Assembly (NCBI RefSeq): GCF_000210295.1
Contig: NC_026741.1
Location: 930,001-994,000, forward strand
Direction: 5' to 3'
From: Trypanosoma brucei gambiense DAL972
Taxonomy: Eukaryota; Euglenozoa; Kinetoplastea; Trypanosomatida; Trypanosomatidae
DNA length: 64,000 nt
Shown here: piece after piece, positions 10,262 through 19,190 of the stretch
Layout: each line of letters starts with the position of its first letter
Position numbering within the stretch: the first letter of the stretch is position 1
Translations under genes and position numbers: made by a program
Notes under the pieces: model-generated
The model's input: only the letters and a program-made list of their open reading frames with translations
The model's database searches: none
Told to the model about the DNA's origin: nothing

Positions 10262-12487
10262 CTAACTACCAAAGTTGAAAGTAAGCGTGTGATTCCCACT
10301 CTCCCTCTTATCTTTGCTGACACTGAGGTGATCGGACCCAAAGTTGTATACAGGCAATCCCCCTTCATTTCCCCCCGTGCTAAACGTGTTTTCCCCACCA
10401 CTCTCGAATGAGTAGGTGGGAAGTCCACTCGGAGTAATACTAAAGGCAGGCTCATTGGTACTCGACCCTTCCATTTGAAAGGTATTGTACGTTATAGAAT
10501 CATCTGCAACAAAGTTATTACCTTCCGTCTCACCCACATCGTATGTGAAGGCATCATCGTCAACGGAGACAATTTGAATAGCTGGAATTGATCCCGTTGG
10601 ACCGTCTGCAAAACTTGATGAGAAGAAACCACCATGACCGCTCGTTGTGGTGTCCTCGAGAGGGGCGTCAAAGTTTAGTTGTGGTAAATCGGACCCAACA
10701 ACTAGTGAAGAATTCTTTCGTTCCTGCTCTTGTTTCTGTGGAGGCGCCCTTTCTTGTCTTCTCGTAGAGAACATGCTACTTCCCAAATCCGGGGCAAGGG
10801 GGTCCCCATAAGAACCCTTACTTACAACCTGCTGCTCTGATCCCGCCCCACCCTCAAAGTCGTTCGCTGAAGGAAGTCCTGTAGCTCCATACATGTCACT
10901 CTTCCTGATCTTACCCCAGTCAGGGAAACGTTTCGTAATCCTGGACGTCCTTGTGGATGATTTACCTGACGATTTTCCATCACCTGCGACCTTTGCAGTA
11001 TCTCCATCGCTATCTGTATCAGAATCGTTCTCACTAGACTGCTGTGTGCTTGAATTGTGGGCTGCTTTTTCCGGCTCTTCAGTTTTTTGTGGTGTCTGCG
11101 TTGGAACCGGGTTCTGTGGCAGGGGATGTGCAGATTGGTTTTCTTTCCGCATGTGATAACCTTGGGCCACTCCACTGAGACCCGTGTCATCCTTGCGGAC
11201 TTCTTCCATTGGTGGATCCTTGCTACGGGCCCATCTGAGCACATGCCCAACAGTGACATTACTCATGCGTAGCACCTTCTCCCGCAGTTGTTCCTCTTCC
11301 TTTGAGAGGGCAAGGATACGGGCACGTATTCCAATTACTTCATGTACAACCGGTGTGTGATCGTAGCTTCCGCTAGGTTTCACACCTGCGCCTTCAATTG
11401 TGGCGCATGAGCGCTGAAGCAGCTGCCTTTGAGACGTCAGCGACTCGATTTTGGCTGTGATTGCCTTCAACTCTTCCGCACTACCCTGGCTCCTAGACAG
11501 GGATTGCTCTATGTCCAGACACGTTTTCTCCCCCTCCAGTTTTTTTATTTGCTGCGACAACATTTCAATACGGCTTTGCATCCGTTGCAAACGCTCTTGA
11601 GTTGCGTCTACAGTAGACGATGAACCACCACGCCCAATGGTTGCACCAGTGTAGCGAGATATATCCAATGTCACTGGCACACCTGTGGAGGCGGCTAGCT
11701 GCCGCAGGTACGCCGCTACATGACCCGTGAAGTTTGCACGATGTGTTTGTGATAAAGCAAGATACTGTGCCGAAATTAAATCCACCGTCCGGCTTTGCAC
11801 CACACCTTGCGCCATGCCTTCCACACCGCTGAATGCGCGCCGTTTTTCCTCCAATTCGGCAATACGTGCCTTCAGGGGCGAGTCCTTATCAATGCCCTGC
11901 GCGATATTGGCACGGCGACGCTCGGCGAGGCCCTCTAGAGCTAAAAGAAGGGTTACAACATCATCGGTAGCCATCCGCTTCACATGACCCCTTGAACCTG
12001 TCGCTGTCTCATCCACGCCGCGGCCATCTCTGTTGCCTCCAGACGGTTGAGGAATAATATTGTTAAATGAGAGTGGAGCGTGCTTTTCGGGGTAAACGAG
12101 AAGCGCCACGGTCATTTTGGCGGGGCTCCCATGAAGACTAAAACTCACACTGACCGTTGTTGCTGCTGTCTTGCTGCTAGCCCCAAGCACGCCAGCGCAG
12201 TCGACCCTGGTTTCACCTACAGCCTTACGCGCACGTCCACGTATGTATTCCTCTACACGAATGTTTATCCATTTGGGCAGGAAGCGCAGCCCGCCACTTT
12301 TGAAGTGCACAACGGCAGAACCCTCTGGCATGGGGCTGAAGTCAACGTAATTATTGTCGGCCACATAACACGGTGTGGAACGGAATGTCTCCCCACGACG
12401 ATAGGTTATGGTATACTGTTGTCCCTTGGTTAGCGCCGTGCAGTCGATTCTCAGTACTTTGAATCGGACAATATGCGCCTCGGGCAT
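10262..12487 (-). CDS. NT-C2 domain and coiled-coil protein
   Basis: 741 residues from an ATG that lies 12 bases after a well-placed splice acceptor. Residues 1-140 resemble the NT-C2 domain found at the N-terminus of EEIG1/EHBP1-type proteins, which links membranes to the cytoskeleton or endocytic machinery in other eukaryotes. Coiled-coil segments follow at about 185-240 and 300-410. The stretch from 440 onward is Ser/Thr/Gln-rich and acidic, and looks disordered. The last ~60 residues repeat a short aromatic motif of the type (Y/F)xFxS, for example YSFES, YNFGS and FNFGS. No transmembrane segment or enzyme motif is seen. The domain call rests on overall pattern and is moderate; a role in trafficking or cytoskeleton is inference. 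Confidence 0.7.
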   Translation of the reverse strand: MPEAHIVRFKVLRIDCTALTKGQQYTITYRRGETFRSTPCYVADNNYVDFSPMPEGSAVVHFKSGGLRFLPKWINIRVEEYIRGRARKAVGETRVDCAGVLGASSKTAATTVSVSFSLHGSPAKMTVALLVYPEKHAPLSFNNIIPQPSGGNRDGRGVDETATGSRGHVKRMATDDVVTLLLALEGLAERRRANIAQGIDKDSPLKARIAELEEKRRAFSGVEGMAQGVVQSRTVDLISAQYLALSQTHRANFTGHVAAYLRQLAASTGVPVTLDISRYTGATIGRGGSSSTVDATQERLQRMQSRIEMLSQQIKKLEGEKTCLDIEQSLSRSQGSAEELKAITAKIESLTSQRQLLQRSCATIEGAGVKPSGSYDHTPVVHEVIGIRARILALSKEEEQLREKVLRMSNVTVGHVLRWARSKDPPMEEVRKDDTGLSGVAQGYHMRKENQSAHPLPQNPVPTQTPQKTEEPEKAAHNSSTQQSSENDSDTDSDGDTAKVAGDGKSSGKSSTRTSRITKRFPDWGKIRKSDMYGATGLPSANDFEGGAGSEQQVVSKGSYGDPLAPDLGSSMFSTRRQERAPPQKQEQERKNSSLVVGSDLPQLNFDAPLEDTTTSGHGGFFSSSFADGPTGSIPAIQIVSVDDDAFTYDVGETEGNNFVADDSITYNTFQMEGSSTNEPAFSITPSGLPTYSFESGGENTFSTGGNEGGLPVYNFGSDHLSVSKDKRESGNHTLTFNFGS

Positions 12488-15400
12488 GGTTTAAGATCCC
12501 TCAGATGGGAATACGTGCAAGGTAATATGGTGTAGCAAATCAGATATACGCAAGTCGGACGAAATAAAAACAAAAAGGATAATACCGAGTGGTCTCAGTC
12601 AGTGCTCCCTCCAACGTAGAACTACTTTGGTATATTTATATGTGTGTATGCGCGTCTATGATCGTGCTAAAATGTCAACTTCCTCAAGCTGGTACTTACT
12701 TTTGAAGGTATCTTTTTATTTTTGTTTTTCCCCTGCTCTCTCTCTCTCACACACACTTCTTTTTGACACACAATTGGAGTTAGGGAGCTCCTTTCGGTGA
12801 CTGCTGGCTGGAATAAGAGCTCTTTCTTTTTTATTTATAGAATCCGTATCTTTCCTTCCCTTTCCCTTCTTTGCTAATATGTCGTTAGTGGTGGTAAGGG
12901 GAACCAGCGTTGAGAGAGAAAAGGGAGGATAAAAGAGAGTTCAACGCTCTACTGAAGAAGTTACTCAATTAACAGACTTTTCTTCCGTGTCGCGACGCCC
13001 GCCGCACATACACGCAGAAAGAGACAAAGAATGGGGCGGTCCACAGTAACTCAGAAGAGGACGCAGAAAAAAAAAAAGGGTGTGTGTGTGTGTGTGGAAA
13101 TTAATAATCATGGGGCTCACGCAAACACAGTTCTCAAACAGAAGGAAAAACATAAAAAGAGAAAAAAGAGCGAGTAGCCGCGTTTATGGGAAGCGGGAAA
13201 ACGCAAATTAGGGAAAAGGAAAAATTATAGCATCGCCGAATGGCACAAGTAAAATGAAGTAAGGGGAACGGCAGCTGGCACGAATTGGCACAACACCCCC
13301 TCCTCCTTCATATCGCTGCCTTTTCCTCCCTCTCATTATTTGCAGTTCATTCAGCTCATCTCTACATTCTTAATGATCAGTATTCCTTCACATGTGTCCA
13401 ATATCCTATGTGCCAATCGCTTCTGGGTCTGTTTTCCAGCTGTTCGTACATTTGGAAGGCGGGGTTTGAAATAAACAACAGCTATATAAGTAAGATAAAA
13501 GGCAAAAGGTGGATGGGATGCGGCTAATATTACTTTAGATGATATAAGACACATGCAACAACCTCCTGTGCGTCGCAAACCACTTCCCACAGTTTCTGCT
13601 TCCAACTCGCCCCCACCTTTACGCAGTGCTAATCAACTTCCTCCCCCTTTCCCATTACTCCTCGTTTGTTTTACTCTCCTCAGCAGCATTCCTTCAAGTG
13701 CAACAGAGGGAGAAAAGCAAAACAAAAAACAAAAAACAAAATGGATACAACGAGCAAGGGAGGGGATGGAGGGGAAGAGACAACTGACGAAATCAAGCAG
13801 GGATTAAGAGAAGTGAAATTTTTTTCCTTTTCCCGCCTTTGCAAACACAACGACACAAACGCCCTCGGCATGTGAGCCACGGCAGTGAGGGAACTCCTAA
13901 GCGAAGATATCGATGAGGAAAGCAAAACAACAACAACAGTAACAACACACAAATTGAAACAAAAAATAAAAGATAAACAATGAGAAAGGTTTAAATAAGA
14001 ACAGGAGGGAGAGTTACGTCACGGACGTACACAATCACACACACACACAAAATAAATTATCTTGGTAAAGACAAGAAAACACGTAAATTGCACAAGCACA
14101 CATATGAATAAATGCGTGCATGTGTGTTTGTGAGCGTGCGATGTTTAACTCCCATCCTGCCTTTCCCCACGTGCCAGTTGTTCACCACTTCTGTTTGGAG
14201 CTAATTTATGTTTCTTTTTTTTTTTCATTTTTTTGTTTTCTGCCACACTCCTCTTCTTTACCCCGTCGTCCATTACTTAACAACCGACAGAAACAAACTC
14301 TCGATTTCAATGGGTGGGAGGGGAAAGGGAAACATCACCAAAACAAAAGGAAAAGGAAAAAGGTAGTGAACGCAGGGGGTAGTGGTGGAAAAGAAAACAA
14401 ACAAAAAAATCAAACAGTCCTTCTCCTTTCTATGGGTCTATGTACTACTGAACCTCCCCACTGTTATTGTCTGACGTGTTACTCACTTCAGATCCCACCC
14501 GCCGTTTGTTATTTTACGTGTGTTAAACTTGCACTTATTGTTTCTTATTGTTCTTTTTATTTTCGTTTCTTTCTGCGTCCTCAGTTCTTTCCTCCCTTTT
14601 TTTTGGTCTTCCGTTTTTAGGTGTAATTTTTTTTTTTAACTTCCTTTTAAGCATCAGTATAGCTTTGAGATGTTACATATAAACATGAATACTTCACTAA
14701 ACTTCAACGACAATCGCTTTGTTCAATATCATATCAATTCGATTCCCATCACCCACCCCATAAAAACATTCCTCAACTTTTTTTAATTAGTCCATTCATC
14801 CACTCGCTGTTACGACCTCTTCACTTCTTTTTTTTTTTTTTAAATCTCGTGTTACCTCACATTTGTTCGATTTCACGCTTTCAGCTTTTGTTCTCATTCT
14901 TCCTTTTTTCCGCTTTTCACCCTCTTCTTGGTGTCATCCGGGAGGGGAAACACGAGATTATTTTACAACAACATGACGTTTTCAGGTCGGTGCAACAACA
15001 AGAAGAGGGAGAAATGTTAAGTGGGAACAAATTTCCTCAATATATATATATTCCTTTATTCCATTGCTTTAATGCAAATAAGCAAACAACAAAAAAAACA
15101 TCAACAAAACAAAGAAGAAGCTCCAGGCATAGTACCGGTCTCTTTCCCTCTATGGATATGTAGAGATGATTGTTCAGGACTCCACACGGTTGTAGTAACA
15201 AAGAAAAATAAACATGTGTGCGGGAGATACATGAATATAACCAAATAATAATAATAATAATCAAAAAGAGCTAGACGGAGCGTGTATGGAAACATTAGAG
15301 GCGGAAAGGGAGTTTTATGTTGTTGTTTTTTTTTTTAGTAGTGAAGCTGACCAAACGTATTACATCGACCACCGAGTCATACGAAACGGGGGAATACTCC

Positions 15401-16024
15401 TGTCAGCATCTATGGTTGGAACGAAAGTGTGAAAAACAAAATGAAACAAAACAAAAAAAAGGGAAACATCAGCACTTGCATACATAAAGGTACAAACACA
15501 CATGTGTGTGTAAGTATAAATGAACAAAGAGGGGAAAGAACTGACATACATATATATTGAAGGTAGGAGGAGACGAAAGAGGAAGAAAAAGCGAAGCAAA
15601 GCCAACTACTTTTCTTGTGACCGAATGGCTGTGCTTCATTTCCCGCACCCTTCCCCCTTGACCGCAAGTTAGCTGCCCCCCTCTCCATACAACTGTGGGA
15701 GCCATGAATTAAAATATTCATATATGAATATATATATGCATGTCTATGGGCATTGCCATTAGGTGCGCTTTCACAGGCAGGCACACCGAGAAAAAACGCA
15801 ACAAGAAATGGTCATGTTACATATAATTGTACTAGAAGAAAATTTAAAAGGTAGGTCACTCCTTCAAAGGGGGGGGATTTAGAAAGATAAACCGAGCAGA
15901 ATAAAAGAAGGGGAAATTGTGACTTCACTTATTTTCTTCTTACCTTCTTTACTGTGATCACCTTAACTTCCCCGCACCAACCGGAAAAGTACGAAAACGT
16001 GGGGCACACTTGCCTGCGGAGGCA
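12488..16024. other. 3.5-kb intergenic region without a recognisable gene
   Basis: The longest gene-free stretch inside the array. It contains short purine- and pyrimidine-rich blocks of both orientations, a (GT)n run near 13080, (AC)n near 14040, several poly-T runs and ATA/TAA repeats near 15245. It should hold the 3' UTR of the PSP1-domain gene. Open frames here are short and low in complexity (runs of Lys, Phe, Ser), so I do not call them genes. A non-coding RNA gene cannot be excluded by eye. Confidence 0.5.
12500..12585 (-). promoter_or_regulatory. predicted SL trans-splice acceptor for the NT-C2 gene
   Basis: On the minus strand a T/C-rich stretch of about 90 bases contains no AG until the one at 12501-12500, which is followed 12 bases later by the ATG. 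This fits the trypanosome rule of a polypyrimidine tract followed by the first AG. Confidence 0.75.
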
Positions 16025-17185
16025 TCAAGCGGCTACCGCGCCCGCCTCACAGCGCCGACCGCCTTCGTCCTTCAAACCTGACCGTTTGCGGCCCTCGCCC
16101 TCACCACCTGCTGATTGCCTCTTATCCCTGCAGTTCATATCCCAGTTCAACTGGTGCATCCAAATGCGGCATTGGTATTGGCGATTGAGTGCGCGAAGAA
16201 GGGTCTTAAATTCCACGTAGGAGTCACTGGAGTACGTGAAGGTTAGCTTCTTGCGGTCGAACTGGAACACCGCCCTCTCCACCTGCAGCGGAACGCGGAG
16301 GTTCAGCGACTGTACCGCTGCCCTGCAGAAGCGCAGTGCGCTCTCTTCCAACTCATCCAGGCGTTGAAAGGCTTCCAGTTCCTCAGCGGTCGCCTCACGT
16401 AGCACACGGGCCAGTCGGCGACCAGCTTCAGACGCATCACCTGCCGACCGCGCCCCAGAGTGAGAAACGGAAGCAATGCAACCGAGGTCCTCCCCACGGT
16501 CACCCTCAACAATAACGTAACGACCCACAAGCTCTTCAGGGACCATCACAGCTCCGAGCACAGCAGGTACATCATCAACAAGGAACACTTCATTGCCCAG
16601 ACGCAACTTCACGCTTACCTCCGCGCGAGTGACGCCTCGCACTACTTTGGGGCGGCCGTCTACGTACATTTTGTAAAGCGTGTTGCTTCCCTTGTTCGGT
16701 GTGGAAGTGGTTGGGGTTCCTGCGTTGCAACAGGATACGGTGCTGTTGCTGAGATTCACAGTTTTGTCGGCGCCTATACTCGTATTAATGCTTTCATCAA
16801 CCTCCATGGGGGCCTCGTACGCCGCGGTTGCTGGGCATGCGTACGGTGCCGCTCCGTAACGAGCATAAGTCATTGACCTTGGACACATGCCACCCTCATG
16901 GCATGGAACACTGGAAGAGGCGGGTTCACCATATGTGTGTGGCGGTTGCGCAACGTCCACGCCCCGATTGGGAGCGAAAACCGGGGCGCCAAAAGCGGCC
17001 TCATGTGATCGCGCCCAATCGCATGGTCCAGCAACCGAGACAGGTATGACGGTAATATGGCGGTAGGGGTTGTGAGTGTATGTCCTTTTCATTAATCGCT
17101 TCGCACACCCGGAAACCCCGTTAGCCACATTCTCCTCCTGGAAGGTTCCAACCGTGCAGTCCGCAAGAGGCGTTCTGACTATCAT
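16025..17185 (-). CDS. PSP1 C-terminal domain protein
   Basis: 386 residues. The first ~170 residues are low-complexity (Pro, Ala, Ser, Thr, Cys). A PSP1 C-terminal-type domain covers about 180-350. It shows a leading block ending in GxEVFLVDD and a helical part with LARVLREATAEELEAFQRLDELEESALRFC. The typical strand pattern follows: VERAVFQFDRKKLTFTYSSD, then VEFKTLLRALNRQYQCRIWM. In yeast Psp1 is linked to suppression of DNA polymerase and RNA-binding mutants, and bacterial relatives (YaaT/RicT) act in RNA processing complexes. Trypanosomatids have several PSP1-domain proteins. The C-terminal tail is basic. A good polypyrimidine tract ends at an AG near 17454, implying a 5' UTR of about 270 bases. 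Molecular function is not shown by the sequence. Confidence 0.85.
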   Translation of the reverse strand: MIVRTPLADCTVGTFQEENVANGVSGCAKRLMKRTYTHNPYRHITVIPVSVAGPCDWARSHEAAFGAPVFAPNRGVDVAQPPHTYGEPASSSVPCHEGGMCPRSMTYARYGAAPYACPATAAYEAPMEVDESINTSIGADKTVNLSNSTVSCCNAGTPTTSTPNKGSNTLYKMYVDGRPKVVRGVTRAEVSVKLRLGNEVFLVDDVPAVLGAVMVPEELVGRYVIVEGDRGEDLGCIASVSHSGARSAGDASEAGRRLARVLREATAEELEAFQRLDELEESALRFCRAAVQSLNLRVPLQVERAVFQFDRKKLTFTYSSDSYVEFKTLLRALNRQYQCRIWMHQLNWDMNCRDKRQSAGGEGEGRKRSGLKDEGGRRCEAGAVAA

Positions 17186-17581
17186 TTGCTGCTAGTGCCC
17201 CTTTTCTTTTTCTCGTAGTGGTGTTGAGGTGCCTATTTCTTTTTTCTTTTAATGTTTAGATCCGTGTTCTTTACTTTCCTCACCCGATTCTTGTATCGTT
17301 TCCAACTCCAGCAAAAAAGAAAACCGATGTGCGCCTGTAACTTTCACCACCTTCGTACAGAGGTGATAACTTTCACAACTCTTTTGTTTTTCTTTATCTT
17401 CCCTTTCACTCCGCTATCCACGTAAAAGATTTTAGAAAAGGGAAAATTAAGCGCTGAAGGAAAATCAAAAAATATAATGGGTAGAATCAGCAAAAGAACA
17501 GGTAGATATTAAAAGCTAAAGAAAACTGGGCGCCGATTTAACACCTGCGCACTGCCGATCCCGGACACACACCCTCTCTCT
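17186..17581. other. intergenic region between CIAO1-like and PSP1-domain genes
   Basis: No gene. On the minus strand a T/C-rich tract (about 17456-17530) ends at an AG near 17455-17454, a likely SL acceptor for the PSP1-domain gene. Confidence 0.6.
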
Positions 17582-18832
17582 TCACAGCGCCGCAGTCACG
17601 CGCCAAATACGTACGATATTATCATCACCGCCCGACGCTAACAACAAACCTTCGCCACCTCGACTGTTGTCACCCCAAAGCTCGTTGGTGGAACGACTGA
17701 AAGCAACCGTGTTTACGTCCGCCTCGTGCGCGGAGGGAACCTCCGCGACAACACTCACATGAACCTCTTCGTACCCCCTTGACTGATATACACCCAAGAG
17801 CGTTACCTTGTTATCACCACTTCCACATGCCACAATAGCTGGGGAGACATCACTACCACATGGTGCCCAGCCCACAGAATAAATGGTACGCTCCGCAAAC
17901 CCAGAAGCAGTGCACACGGAACGAAAATTACCGTTGCCATCACGACTCCAGAAAGTAACAGTTTTGTCATCCGAGCTGCAACACACCACTGGGCTGTACT
18001 CCAGTGCAGTGCCCTCCCTCTCTTCCTCCTCCATCTGTAATGAGTCAATGGGCTGCTCAATAGGTTGCACAGCTACTGACCAAACAGTACCATCATGCCT
18101 TGTCAACGTCTGGTGACAGTACCAGTCGTCCCGCTTATGCGATTCCGTCCATACCTTAACGGTATTATCATACGAACAAGAAAACAGAAGAGGTTTCTCT
18201 ACCCCACCGGATGGAAAAAGCCACGCACACGCCTTAACATCCTGCGCGTGGCCAGCCAGAACGCCAGCACATTCGAACTCTCCGACGTCGACACGGTCCC
18301 ACACCCAAACAGTGCGATCACGTGAGCAAGTAGCCAGAGTGTTGTCTGTCCCCCATGCAGCACATTTGACTTCGTTTTCGTGTCCATCAAGAATAGCCTC
18401 TAACTCGAATTCAAAGCAGTTCGGATCGTCCGATGCTCGTCTCCATACGCTTGCCGTACGGTCAAAGGAAGCACACGCGATAAACGTACCGCTGGGGCTC
18501 CACGAAACGTGACGCACTGTCCGGCTATGCTCACCTTCTAAGGTATAGATACAGCTCCATGTTCCATTTTGGTCCCTTCCGTTTGGGATCTCCTCACGAC
18601 CAACATTCAACATGTAACCCCACAGTCGTACAGTTCCATCACCAGAGCAAGACGCCACAACATTAGCCGTGGGGCACCACGCCACACACCAAATGCGGTC
18701 GGTATGGTCTCTGAGAGTGCAAACGGGCTCTACACGAAGGAGAGGTGGAGCCTCGTACGGCAGATATAAGGGCCGCATGTGGTTATCAGAGGTGCCACCG
18801 GCCCGGAGGACCCGAGCATCCACATCCTCCAT
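17582..18832 (-). CDS. CIAO1: CIAO1-like WD40 protein, cytosolic iron-sulfur assembly
   Basis: 416 residues from the chosen ATG. Seven WD40-type blades fill most of the protein. Examples are HTDRIWCVAWCPTANVVAS...TVRLW, HSRTVRHVSWSPSGTFIAC...TASVW, HENEVKCAAW...TVWVW and HAQDVKACAW...TVKVW. The last ends with DDNIVRIW. The spacing and wording of blades 1-4 match CIAO1/Cia1, the scaffold of the CIA targeting complex. That complex hands iron-sulfur clusters to cytosolic and nuclear enzymes together with MMS19 and FAM96B. It is longer than human CIAO1 (339 residues) through loops in later blades. The start is placed at 18832, not 18856: the only AG after a long AG-free pyrimidine-rich stretch lies at 18847-18846, so the more upstream ATG would not be in the mRNA. 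Confidence 0.88.
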   Translation of the reverse strand: MEDVDARVLRAGGTSDNHMRPLYLPYEAPPLLRVEPVCTLRDHTDRIWCVAWCPTANVVASCSGDGTVRLWGYMLNVGREEIPNGRDQNGTWSCIYTLEGEHSRTVRHVSWSPSGTFIACASFDRTASVWRRASDDPNCFEFELEAILDGHENEVKCAAWGTDNTLATCSRDRTVWVWDRVDVGEFECAGVLAGHAQDVKACAWLFPSGGVEKPLLFSCSYDNTVKVWTESHKRDDWYCHQTLTRHDGTVWSVAVQPIEQPIDSLQMEEEEREGTALEYSPVVCCSSDDKTVTFWSRDGNGNFRSVCTASGFAERTIYSVGWAPCGSDVSPAIVACGSGDNKVTLLGVYQSRGYEEVHVSVVAEVPSAHEADVNTVAFSRSTNELWGDNSRGGEGLLLASGGDDNIVRIWRVTAAL

Positions 18833-18845
18833 CCACGAGAAATAA

Positions 18846-18990
18846 CTAGATAACATAATGCAAATGAGAAAGTTAAAGCGATGTGCAGAAGTAAAAGCGG
18901 GGTAAACAGTAGTTGTACGAAAATAGGGAAGAGCAGAAAATATTTAGGGAGAGAGGAGAAGGAATCCGCAAAAATTTCGCACAACATTAC
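18846..18990 (-). promoter_or_regulatory. predicted SL trans-splice acceptor for the CIAO1-like gene
   Basis: Minus-strand sequence from about 19010 to 18848 is pyrimidine-rich and has no AG. The first AG is at 18847-18846. The next ATG, at 18832, lies 13 bases on. An ATG at 18856 lies upstream of this AG. Confidence 0.8.
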
Positions 18991-19190
18991 CATTACCAGC
19001 ACTATCACAGAATATTATTTAGTTACTTAACAAGCTGTATGAATTGTATCATTCATTCTTTGACAAAAAAAACGATACAAGAATTTACCGCTTATCTTCC
19101 TCTTTAATACAGATTAAAGTAGTGACGAAATAAAATGGATCAAACAATGGCTGGCACCGTGAGAGGCTCGACCACCGCGATCAACCAGCA
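18857..19190. other. intergenic region between Nopp140-like and CIAO1-like genes
   Basis: Holds the splice-acceptor tract of the CIAO1-like gene and the 3' UTR of the Nopp140-like gene. Nothing else seen. Confidence 0.6.

Noticed and set aside
9615..10411. Plus-strand open frames in the pyrimidine block downstream of the NT-C2 gene
   Set aside because: Low-complexity Phe/Leu/Ser sequence that overlaps the end of the NT-C2 gene antisense.
14120..14620. Plus-strand open frame of 166 codons in the long spacer
   Set aside because: Made of Phe/Ser/Lys runs from homopolymer tracts, lacks any domain and opposes the direction of the array.
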